Both the position numbers and the translations under genes were made by a program. The notes under the pieces are model-generated. The model saw only the letters and a list, made by a program, of their open reading frames with translations, was not told where the DNA came from and did not search any database. Below are positions 1 to 5,692 of a stretch of 9,419 bases of DNA, piece after piece (the stretch's first letter is position 1; each line of letters opens with the position of its first letter). The DNA is from Pseudomonadota bacterium (GTDB lineage Bacteria > Pseudomonadota > Alphaproteobacteria > Rhizobiales > Devosiaceae). The stretch spans positions 1 to 9,419 of the forward strand of contig JAEWHZ010000192.1 in assembly GCA_023387585.1 (NCBI GenBank), read 5' to 3'.

Positions 1-287
1 GGCTGGTCGAGGCCGTCGAGGGCCGGATCGTCACCGGCGAGAACATCACCCAGGCGCTGCAATTCGTCGAATCCGGCAATGCCGAGCTCGGCTTCGTCGC
101 CGCCAGCCAGGTGATCGGCCAGGAGGATGTGTGGCTGGTGCCGCAGGAGCTGCATGAGCCCATCGAGCAGGGCGCGGTGCTGCTCACCCATGGCGCCGAC
201 AATCCGGCGGCGACCGAGTTCATCGCTTTCCTGCGCGGTCCCGAAGCCGTGGCGTTGATCGAAGAGGCCGGTTACACGGTCCCATGA
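1..287 (+). CDS. modA: Molybdate ABC transporter substrate-binding protein, C-terminal part
   Basis: This is the 3' end of a gene cut by the left window edge; the frame starts at base 3 and ends with TGA at 285-287, giving 94 residues. ModA is the periplasmic protein that captures molybdate (often also tungstate) and delivers it to the ModB/ModC channel. The fragment reads as the last part of the type-2 binding-protein fold: a segment with VTGENI, QALQFVESGNAELGF and VAASQ, then VWLVP, QGAVLL, NPAATEFIAFL and a final EEAGY. These match the usual ModA C-terminus in order and spacing. The TGA overlaps the modB ATG (ATGA), so the two genes are probably translationally coupled. The N-terminal signal peptide and first lobe lie outside the window. 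A tungstate-preferring relative cannot be excluded from this fragment, but the partner ModB supports molybdate. Confidence 0.9.
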   Translation, partial: LVEAVEGRIVTGENITQALQFVESGNAELGFVAASQVIGQEDVWLVPQELHEPIEQGAVLLTHGADNPAATEFIAFLRGPEAVALIEEAGYTVP

Positions 288-967
288 TCAGCCTCGCCGA
301 GCTCTGGCCGCCCATCTCGCTCACGCTCGGCCTGTCGGCGATCACCACGATCATCCTGGCGGCGGTCGGCACGCCGGTGGCCTGGTGGCTGGCGCGCACC
401 GAATGGAAGGGGCGCGATATCGTCGGCGCCGTCGTGGCGCTGCCGCTGGTGCTGCCGCCCACGGTGATCGGCTTTTATCTGCTCATCGCGCTCGGCCCCA
501 ACGGGCCGGGCGGCTGGGTCGCCGGGCTGTGGGGCGCGCGCACGCTGGCCTTCTCGTTCTGGGGGCTGCTGATCGGCTCGCTGATCTATTCGCTGCCCTT
601 CATGATCCATCCGCTGCGCGCCGCCTTCGGCGCCATCGAGCAGGAACATCTCGACGTGGCGCGCCTGTTCGGCGTGTCGCCGTGGCAGACCTTCCGGCGC
701 GTCATCCTGCCCCTGTCGCGCTCGGGCTATCTCACCGGCTGCATCCTGACCTTCGCCCACACCATCGGCGAGTTCGGCGTGGTGCTGATGATCGGCGGCA
801 ACATTCCGGGCCAGACCAGGCTGATCTCGATCGCCATCTACGACTATGTCGAACGGCTGCAGTGGGAAAACGCGCATATCCTGGCCGGCGGCATGGTGGT
901 GTTCGGCCTGATCGTACTGACCCTGATGCACCGCGCGGATCGCAGGCTGGAGTTTCCGGCGCGCTGA
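284..967 (+). CDS. modB: Molybdate ABC transporter permease ModB
   Basis: This is the inner-membrane channel subunit of the molybdate importer. The 227-residue length is normal for ModB. About five hydrophobic segments can be seen, near residues 12-36, 47-71, 86-108, 148-172 and 198-216. The cytoplasmic EAA loop that docks onto the ATPase lies at about 118-143 (HLDVARLFGVSP, then RRVILP), and the ModB-typical stretch TIGEFGVVLMIGGN is at 160-173. The ATG at 284 overlaps the modA stop, and no strong ribosome-binding site precedes it, which fits coupling to modA. modC, the ATPase gene usually found next, is not here: the gene ends at 967 and an unrelated beta-barrel gene follows. The permease family assignment is secure. 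The transported ion is inferred from the ModA/ModB pair. Confidence 0.95.
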   Translation: MISLAELWPPISLTLGLSAITTIILAAVGTPVAWWLARTEWKGRDIVGAVVALPLVLPPTVIGFYLLIALGPNGPGGWVAGLWGARTLAFSFWGLLIGSLIYSLPFMIHPLRAAFGAIEQEHLDVARLFGVSPWQTFRRVILPLSRSGYLTGCILTFAHTIGEFGVVLMIGGNIPGQTRLISIAIYDYVERLQWENAHILAGGMVVFGLIVLTLMHRADRRLEFPAR

Positions 968-1051
968 GCCTTTTCCGGGCCTGGAAAGCCTTTCTTAACC
1001 GTAAGCTGAAACACTTCCTTAGTGCTCCCGGGGGGCACGAAGGGGTGCGTC
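968..1051 (+). promoter_or_regulatory. Intergenic region and leader between modB and the beta-barrel gene
   Basis: This 84-bp stretch must end the mod unit and start the beta-barrel gene. It holds a weak hairpin, TTTCC (972-976) paired with GGAAA (983-987), followed by TTTCTT (991-996), which might be a poor intrinsic terminator. A second hairpin, GTGCTCCCGGGGGGCAC (1022-1038), sits directly before the ribosome-binding site AAGGGG (1040-1045). I see no convincing -35/-10 pair. TTAACCGT at 995-1002 resembles a CtrA half-site (TTAACCAT), but one imperfect half-site is weak evidence. Confidence 0.35.
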
Positions 1052-2323
1052 TTGGCGTTGCGTTGGTTCACGATAGCTCTGGGGCTGGGGGTGTCGCTCG
1101 GTGCGGCGGCCATCGCCGAAGCGTCGCCGCTGCTGCCCGGCGACGGAGTTGACGCCAATCACGAGCGCCTGCAGCCCGGCCTCTATCCCGCGGCGCCGGG
1201 CACGGTCGATCTCTCGCCTCCCGCCGAACCCTTTCATCTCGGCCCCGATATCGACTGGTCGGTCGGCTTTCGCGGCAGCTACGTCACCCGCGAGGACCGG
1301 TCGCGCTTCGAAGCTTCGCTGGTGCCGCAGGCAAGCGTGATCGACGAGCGCAGCCGCTCGCTCAACAGCGTTTCCGTCTCGGCCGACATCGCCTTGCCGG
1401 TCGAGACGGAAACGCATCTGAACGGCTTCAACCTGTCGCTGGCCTCGCTCTACCGGCTGGATGCCGAAACCAGCGTCGGCGGCCATGCAAACCTCGTCTA
1501 TGATGCGCCGAGCCCCTTCGCGCCGGGGACGGACCCGACCATCGCCCGGCCGGCGGCGACCCTTTCGGGCTCGGCCGGCGGTTCGCTGACGCGCGAGTTC
1601 GGCCGGTTTGCGCTGACGGGCTCGGGCGAGGTGGTGCGCACCGTCTATGGCGAGACGCTCAACGTCGACGGCACCACAACGGACAACAGCGCGCGCAATC
1701 TGTGGGGCGTGTCCGGCGGGCTGCGCGCCAGCTACGCATTGACGCCGATCCTCACCCTCTATGGCGACGCCAGCGCCGGGCGCGACGTGTTCGATGAAGT
1801 CGATCCCGGTTCGGGCCTGAGCGCCGATGCCTGGGGCACGGCGTTCAGCGCCGGCGTGATCGGGCGCTGGGACGAAATCCTCGAGGCGGACGTTTCGATC
1901 GGCGCCGGCATGCGGCGCTATGACGAGGCGGCGCTCGACCAGATCGCCTCGACCCTGTTCGCCGCCAGCCTGACCTTCCGGCCCGACCCCACCCTCGCCG
2001 TCACGGCTTCGGCACGGCAGACGCTCGAGCCGGCGGGCGCCGACAGCTCGGGCATAGCGCGCATCGCCACCACGGCCGAGATCGGCGCCGCCTATACCGT
2101 CAATTCCTGGCTGACGCTGCGCTCGGCCGCCAACTGGTATTCGGCCCGCTTCGTCGGCTCCCCGAACACCGAAAGCGGGCACGGCGCCGGCATGGGCGCC
2201 GACTATCTCGTCAACGCCCATACCCAGCTCTCGGCCGATTACGGCTTTGCGCACACCAATTCGAGCACGCATGGCCCCGAGGACAGCCACCGGGTGACGG
2301 TGGGCATTACCGTTCAGCGCTGA
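1052..2323 (+). CDS. Outer-membrane beta-barrel protein, putative porin-2 (BBP2_2) type
   Basis: The product is predicted to be an exported outer-membrane barrel of unknown substrate, 423 residues from the chosen start. I chose TTG at 1052 because AAGGGG lies 6 nt upstream and because it gives a compact signal peptide (MALRWFTIALGLGVSLGAAA, likely cleaved after IAEA, residue 24). The alternative GTG at 1022 lies inside a hairpin and adds 10 poorly fitting residues. After residue 65 the chain is a run of alternating amphipathic strands rich in G, S, T and aromatic residues. It includes GGLRASYALTPILTLYGDAS (222-241), AGRDVFDE (242-249), SIGAGMRRYDE (282-292) and FRPDPTLAVTASARQ (309-323), a pattern I know from Rhizobiales BBP2_2-type proteins near polysaccharide genes. 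It ends VGITVQR, without the common C-terminal aromatic residue. The family call is by pattern only. It could be a polysaccharide-related channel or simply a structural barrel. Confidence 0.7.
   Translation: MALRWFTIALGLGVSLGAAAIAEASPLLPGDGVDANHERLQPGLYPAAPGTVDLSPPAEPFHLGPDIDWSVGFRGSYVTREDRSRFEASLVPQASVIDERSRSLNSVSVSADIALPVETETHLNGFNLSLASLYRLDAETSVGGHANLVYDAPSPFAPGTDPTIARPAATLSGSAGGSLTREFGRFALTGSGEVVRTVYGETLNVDGTTTDNSARNLWGVSGGLRASYALTPILTLYGDASAGRDVFDEVDPGSGLSADAWGTAFSAGVIGRWDEILEADVSIGAGMRRYDEAALDQIASTLFAASLTFRPDPTLAVTASARQTLEPAGADSSGIARIATTAEIGAAYTVNSWLTLRSAANWYSARFVGSPNTESGHGAGMGADYLVNAHTQLSADYGFAHTNSSTHGPEDSHRVTVGITVQR
1368..1415. repeat. Long palindrome inside the beta-barrel coding sequence
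   Basis: The left arm at 1368-1385 (GCGTTTCCGTCTCGGCCG) pairs with the right arm at 1398-1415 (CGGTCGAGACGGAAACGC) around a 12-nt loop. Seventeen of the 18 positions are Watson-Crick pairs; the remaining one (1382 with 1401) is G/T, so the RNA stem would be unbroken. It lies in frame and encodes residues 106-122 of the barrel protein (SVSVSADIALPVETETH). The outer 8 bp of each arm are the same as the outer arms of the intergenic palindrome at 2324-2368. The structure is read directly from the sequence. Any role (repeat insertion, RNA structure or protein-DNA site) is inference. Confidence 0.85.
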
Positions 2324-2368
2324 GCGTTTCCAGCAAAAGTGGTTCCCACTTTTGCGGTTCGGAAACGC
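2324..2368. repeat. Nested palindromic intergenic repeat, possible shared terminator
   Basis: Two nested inverted repeats are perfect: outer arms GCGTTTCC (2324-2331) and GGAAACGC (2361-2368), and inner arms GCAAAAGTGG (2333-2342) and CCACTTTTGC (2346-2355) around a 3-nt loop. From memory this matches the small palindromic elements scattered between genes in Rhizobiales genomes. It begins at the base after the stop codon of the beta-barrel gene and ends 16 bp before the stop of the converging galU, so the transcript from either side would fold into a strong hairpin. It lacks a clear run of T after the stem, so termination is plausible but not proven. Confidence 0.75.
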
Positions 2369-2384
2369 GGCAGATCAAATGCGT

Positions 2385-3308
2385 TTAGCGCGTCGTGGCG
2401 TCGATCTGCTCGGCGAAGGCCTCCATGGTGCGGCGCGCCACCCCGAGCTTGTCGAGCGCTTCGAGGAAGCCGTCGCGGATGTCGTCGCGATCGAGCGCAT
2501 AGACCACATTGGCGGTCAGGAAGCCGATCTTGGAGCCGCAGTCGAAGGACTGGCCGTCATATTTGACGCCGATGAAGCGCTGGGTCTGCATCAGGGTCCG
2601 CATGGCGTCGGTGATCTGGATCTCGCCGCCGGCGCCGGCCGACTGGTTGGCGATCAGGGAAAAGATCTCCGGCTGCAGGATGTAGCGCCCGGAAATGATC
2701 AGGTTGGACGGCGCATCGGCCGGCTTGGGCTTTTCCACCATGCCGGTGATGCCGAAGCCCGAATCGGGACCTTCGCCGCGTGCGACGACGCCGTAGCTCG
2801 ATACTTCCTCATGCGGGACCTCCTCGACCGCCAGCACGTTGCCGCCGGTCTCGTCATAGGCCTCCATCATCTGCTTGAGCACGCCCTTTTCGGCCTTGAA
2901 CAGCATGTCGGGCAGCAAGAGCGCGAAGGGCTGGTCGCCGACGATGTGGCGCGCGCACCAGACCGCGTGGCCGAGCCCGAGCGGCTCCTGCTGGCGGGTG
3001 AAGCTGGTGCGGCCGGCCGAGGGCAGGTCCTGCTGCAATTCGGCGAGCGCCTCGGTCTTGCCGCGCGATTCGAGGGTTTTTTCCAGTTCGAACTGGCGGT
3101 CGAAATGGTCCTCGATGACCCCCTTGTTGCGCCCGGTGACGAAAACGAAATGCTCGATGCCGGCCTCGCGGGCCTCGTCCACGGCATACTGGATCAGCGG
3201 GCGGTCGACGACGGTGAGCATTTCCTTGGGGATCGCCTTGGTTGCCGGCAGGAAGCGGGTTCCGAGGCCGGCTACGGGGAATACGGCGGTCTTGACGCGT
3301 TTGTGCAC
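2385..3308 (-). CDS. galU: UTP--glucose-1-phosphate uridylyltransferase
   Basis: GalU joins UTP and glucose-1-phosphate to make UDP-glucose, the cytoplasmic donor for surface polysaccharides and glucans and the substrate of GalE. The 307 residues match the bacterial GalU length. The nucleotide-binding signature GLGTRFLPATKAIPKEM lies at 14-30, followed by LIQYAVDEA (38-46), QQEPLGLGHAV (106-116), LLPD (131-134), MVEKP (190-194), SNLIISGRYIL (201-211), GGEIQITDA (227-235) and DCGSKIG (256-262). The start is a GTG at 3306-3308 with AAGGAG about 10 nt upstream; the protein begins MHKRVKTAVFPVAGLG, which fits the family N-terminus. It is transcribed away from galE out of a shared 110-bp region and ends facing the beta-barrel gene across the palindromic repeat. 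No key residue is visibly missing. Confidence 0.96.
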   Translation of the reverse strand: MHKRVKTAVFPVAGLGTRFLPATKAIPKEMLTVVDRPLIQYAVDEAREAGIEHFVFVTGRNKGVIEDHFDRQFELEKTLESRGKTEALAELQQDLPSAGRTSFTRQQEPLGLGHAVWCARHIVGDQPFALLLPDMLFKAEKGVLKQMMEAYDETGGNVLAVEEVPHEEVSSYGVVARGEGPDSGFGITGMVEKPKPADAPSNLIISGRYILQPEIFSLIANQSAGAGGEIQITDAMRTLMQTQRFIGVKYDGQSFDCGSKIGFLTANVVYALDRDDIRDGFLEALDKLGVARRTMEAFAEQIDATTR

Positions 3309-3418
3309 CTTAAAGCGCTCCTTTCGGGTGAGCCTTGGGGTTGTCTTGTAAAGCTAAAGGCAACGGCTTGCGAATAGGCTAAACCCACAAAGATGGCGAT
3401 GGTTCGGGAAGTGCGGGT
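3309..3418. promoter_or_regulatory. Divergent galU/galE promoter region
   Basis: Because galU reads leftward and galE rightward, promoters for both should lie in these 110 bp. The left end holds the galU ribosome-binding site (AAGGAG on the - strand, complement of 3319-3324). A GGGAAG at 3406-3411, 7 nt before the galE ATG, is the only plausible galE ribosome-binding site. The middle (about 3340-3390) is more AT-rich than its surroundings, as a promoter would be, but I cannot pick a convincing -35/-10 pair on either strand and see no strong operator palindrome. Confidence 0.5.
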
Positions 3419-4405
3419 ATGAGCGTTCTGGTCACGGGCGGTGCGGGCTATATCGGCAGCCACATGGTGCTGGCGCTGTGCGATGCGGGCGAGGACGTGG
3501 TGGTGCTCGACAATCTCGTCACCGGCTTCGACTGGGCCGTGGACGCGCGGGCCGAGCTCGAAACGGGGGCGGCGGGGGATATCGGTTTCGTTTCCGACGT
3601 CATCAGGCGCCACAAGGTCGAGGCGATCGTGCATTTCGCCGGCTCGATCGTGGTGCCGGAATCGGTGGCCAACCCGCTCAAATATTACGCCAACAATACG
3701 GCCACCTCGCGCAACCTGATCGAGGCGGCGGTGACGGAAGGGGTCAGGCACTTCATCTTCTCGTCGACCGCGGCGGTCTACGGAATGACGGGACTGGCGC
3801 CGGTGGTCGAGACTACGCCGCTCAACCCGCTGTCGCCCTATGGGCGCTCCAAGCTGATGACCGAGATGATGCTGGCCGATGTCGCGGCGGCGCATCCGAT
3901 CACCTATGGGGTGTTGCGCTATTTCAACGTCGCCGGGGCGGACCCGGCCGGGCGCTCGGGCCAGTCGACGCCGGAGGCGACGCATCTGATCAAGGTGAGC
4001 TGCCAGGCCGCGCTCGGCCAGCGCGACAAGGTGTCGATCTTCGGCACCGACTACGAGACACCGGACGGCACCGGGGTGCGCGACTACATCCATGTCAGCG
4101 ATTTGATCGCGGCGCATCAGCTGATGCTCGGGCATCTGCGCGGGGGCGGGGAAAGCCAGACGCTCAACTGCGCCTATGGGCGCGGCTATTCGGTGCGCGA
4201 GGTGATCGCGGCGGTGAAGGCGGTGTCGGGGGTCGATTTCGCGGTCGAGGAAGGGCCGCGCCGGCCGGGCGATCCGGCCTCGATCACCGCGACCGGCGAG
4301 AAACTGCGCGATCTGCTCGGCTGGCAGCCGGCGCATGACGATCTTACCCATATCGTCGAGACCGCCTATGCCTGGGAGCAGCATCTGCTGCGCCGCAACC
4401 GCTGA
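3419..4405 (+). CDS. galE: UDP-glucose 4-epimerase (GalE/ExoB type)
   Basis: GalE interconverts UDP-glucose and UDP-galactose using bound NAD, supplying galactose for exopolysaccharide or lipopolysaccharide and feeding galactose into metabolism. It is an extended short-chain dehydrogenase of 328 residues, the length of rhizobial ExoB/GalE. Visible features are the Rossmann loop TGGAGYIGSH (6-15), DNL (31-33) after the second strand, HFAG (72-75), the SSTAAVYG block (115-122), the catalytic Y141 and K145 in YGRSK, LRYFNVAGAD in the substrate region and GVRDYIHVSDL further on. The ATG at 3419 gives the expected short N-terminus before the glycine loop. It is divergent from galU and followed 19 bp later by the transglycosylase gene, so it probably leads a three-gene unit. 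A related epimerase acting on another UDP-sugar is possible, but the pairing with galU favours GalE. Confidence 0.92.
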   Translation: MSVLVTGGAGYIGSHMVLALCDAGEDVVVLDNLVTGFDWAVDARAELETGAAGDIGFVSDVIRRHKVEAIVHFAGSIVVPESVANPLKYYANNTATSRNLIEAAVTEGVRHFIFSSTAAVYGMTGLAPVVETTPLNPLSPYGRSKLMTEMMLADVAAAHPITYGVLRYFNVAGADPAGRSGQSTPEATHLIKVSCQAALGQRDKVSIFGTDYETPDGTGVRDYIHVSDLIAAHQLMLGHLRGGGESQTLNCAYGRGYSVREVIAAVKAVSGVDFAVEEGPRRPGDPASITATGEKLRDLLGWQPAHDDLTHIVETAYAWEQHLLRRNR

Positions 4406-4424
4406 GGCAAGGAAGGGCAGGGCG

Positions 4425-5633
4425 ATGCGAACCGGACTGATCGCTGCGCTGATCCTGCTGCTGTCCGGCCTCACGGCGTCGGCGCAGCCAACGCAGACCT
4501 TCGTCGAATTCATCGCCGGTTTCCGGGCCACTGCGCTCGCCGGTGGCGTCAGCCCATCGGTCTACGATGCGGCCATGAGCGGGTTGACCCCCGATCCGCG
4601 CACGCCGGGCCTCGTCACCGCGCAGCCCGAATTCACCACGCCGATCTGGGATTATATGGACCGGCGCGTCACCGCCCAGCGCATCGCGCGCGGGCAGGCG
4701 GCGATGGCGCAACACGCGCAATTGTTCGAGATGGCGCGGCGCGATTTCGGGGTCGATCCCTATGTGCTGGCGGCGATCTGGGGCGTCGAGACGGATTTCG
4801 GCTCGGCCTTGGGCAACACCGATCTCATCCGCCCGGTGGTGCGCTCGCTGGCGACGCTGGTGCATCAGCGCCGCACGCGCTTTGTCGAGGATCAGGCCGA
4901 CCTCATCGCCGCGCTGCGGCTGATCGAGCGCGGCGACGGCACGGCCCGGACGCTGGTCGGGTCCTGGGCCGGCGCCATCGGGCATTTGCAGGTCAACCCA
5001 TCCAACGTGCTGGCGCATGGGCGCGACGGAGACGGGGACGGCCGGGTCGACCTGCACAACTCGCTGGCCGATGCGCTGGCGACCAGCGCCGCCTATCTGC
5101 GTGCGCTCGGCTATCGGCCGGGCGTCGACTGGGGTTTCGAGGTCGAGGTGCCGCAAGGCTTCGACTGGCTGCTGGCCGACCGCACGCAGATGCGGCCGAT
5201 CCGCTTCTTCGCCGAGCGTGGCATCATGCGGGTCGGCGGGCGCCAGTTCGCCGATCTCGACGAGCCGGTGTTCCTTTATGCCCCGGCCGGCGCCTCGGGG
5301 CCGAAATTCCTGATGACGCAGAACTACCTCGTCTTCAAAGGCTATAATTTCTCCGACAGCTATGCGCTGACTCTGGCGCATCTGACGGACCGGCTGAAGG
5401 GCGGCGGGCCGTTCGTCACCTCCTGGCCGCGCAACACGCGGTTCCCCGATCTCGCCGAGCGGCGCGCCATCCAGCAGGCGCTGGCCGGGCTCGGGGTCTA
5501 TGACGGAGCGATCGACGGCATGCTGGGACCGATCACGGCTTCGGCCTATGCAAGGGTTCAGGCGAACCGCGGCGTGGTGGCCGATGGTTTCATCACCCGC
5601 GATGCGCTGCGCGTGCTGGGCATTTCACCATGA
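4425..5633 (+). CDS. Exported lytic murein transglycosylase, MltB type, with peptidoglycan-binding domain
   Basis: This enzyme is expected to cleave the MurNAc-GlcNAc bond of peptidoglycan in the periplasm, forming 1,6-anhydro ends. The ATG at 4425 is preferred: AAGGAAGGG lies 7 nt upstream, and the protein begins with a clean signal peptide (MRTGLIAALILLLSGLTASA, residues 1-20). An in-frame ATG at 4335 would overlap galE by 71 bp and bury the signal. The catalytic domain covers about 25-330, with the likely acid/base Glu122 in AIWGVETDFGS, then SWAGAIGHLQVNPSNV (180-195) and DGDGDGRVDL (201-210). A peptidoglycan_binding_1 domain follows at about 345-400 (IQQALAGLGVYDGAIDGMLG). I see no lipobox cysteine, so it is probably soluble, not a lipoprotein. 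The GHLQVNPS stretch differs from the usual GxxQFMPS of this family. Total length is 402 residues. Confidence 0.9.
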   Translation: MRTGLIAALILLLSGLTASAQPTQTFVEFIAGFRATALAGGVSPSVYDAAMSGLTPDPRTPGLVTAQPEFTTPIWDYMDRRVTAQRIARGQAAMAQHAQLFEMARRDFGVDPYVLAAIWGVETDFGSALGNTDLIRPVVRSLATLVHQRRTRFVEDQADLIAALRLIERGDGTARTLVGSWAGAIGHLQVNPSNVLAHGRDGDGDGRVDLHNSLADALATSAAYLRALGYRPGVDWGFEVEVPQGFDWLLADRTQMRPIRFFAERGIMRVGGRQFADLDEPVFLYAPAGASGPKFLMTQNYLVFKGYNFSDSYALTLAHLTDRLKGGGPFVTSWPRNTRFPDLAERRAIQQALAGLGVYDGAIDGMLGPITASAYARVQANRGVVADGFITRDALRVLGISP

Positions 5634-5692
5634 TGGCATCACAATCGGGCGCGAGGGTTCAGCCGTCCCGCACGCTCTGCTAGGTTTACGGT

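Noticed and set aside
971..996. Intrinsic terminator after modB
   Set aside because: The stem is only 5-6 bp and AT-rich with an interrupted T stretch; it is mentioned in the intergenic entry but is not strong enough for its own call.
995..1010. Possible CtrA-binding site upstream of the beta-barrel gene
   Set aside because: Only one imperfect half-site (TTAACCGT) is present, and the second half at the right spacing is not TTAA. It is too weak to call.
1019..2290. 423-codon open frame on the - strand opposite the beta-barrel gene
   Set aside because: It has an R/G/A-rich composition, no motif and no ribosome-binding site; it shadows a gene that has a signal peptide and barrel pattern on the + strand.
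4335..4424. N-terminal extension of the transglycosylase into galE
   Set aside because: It would place 30 residues ahead of a good signal peptide and overlap galE; the ATG at 4425 has a strong ribosome-binding site.
3272..4531. 419-codon open frame on the - strand opposite galE
   Set aside because: It covers the galU 5' end, the intergenic region, galE and the start of the transglycosylase gene, all well supported, and shows no recognisable protein feature.
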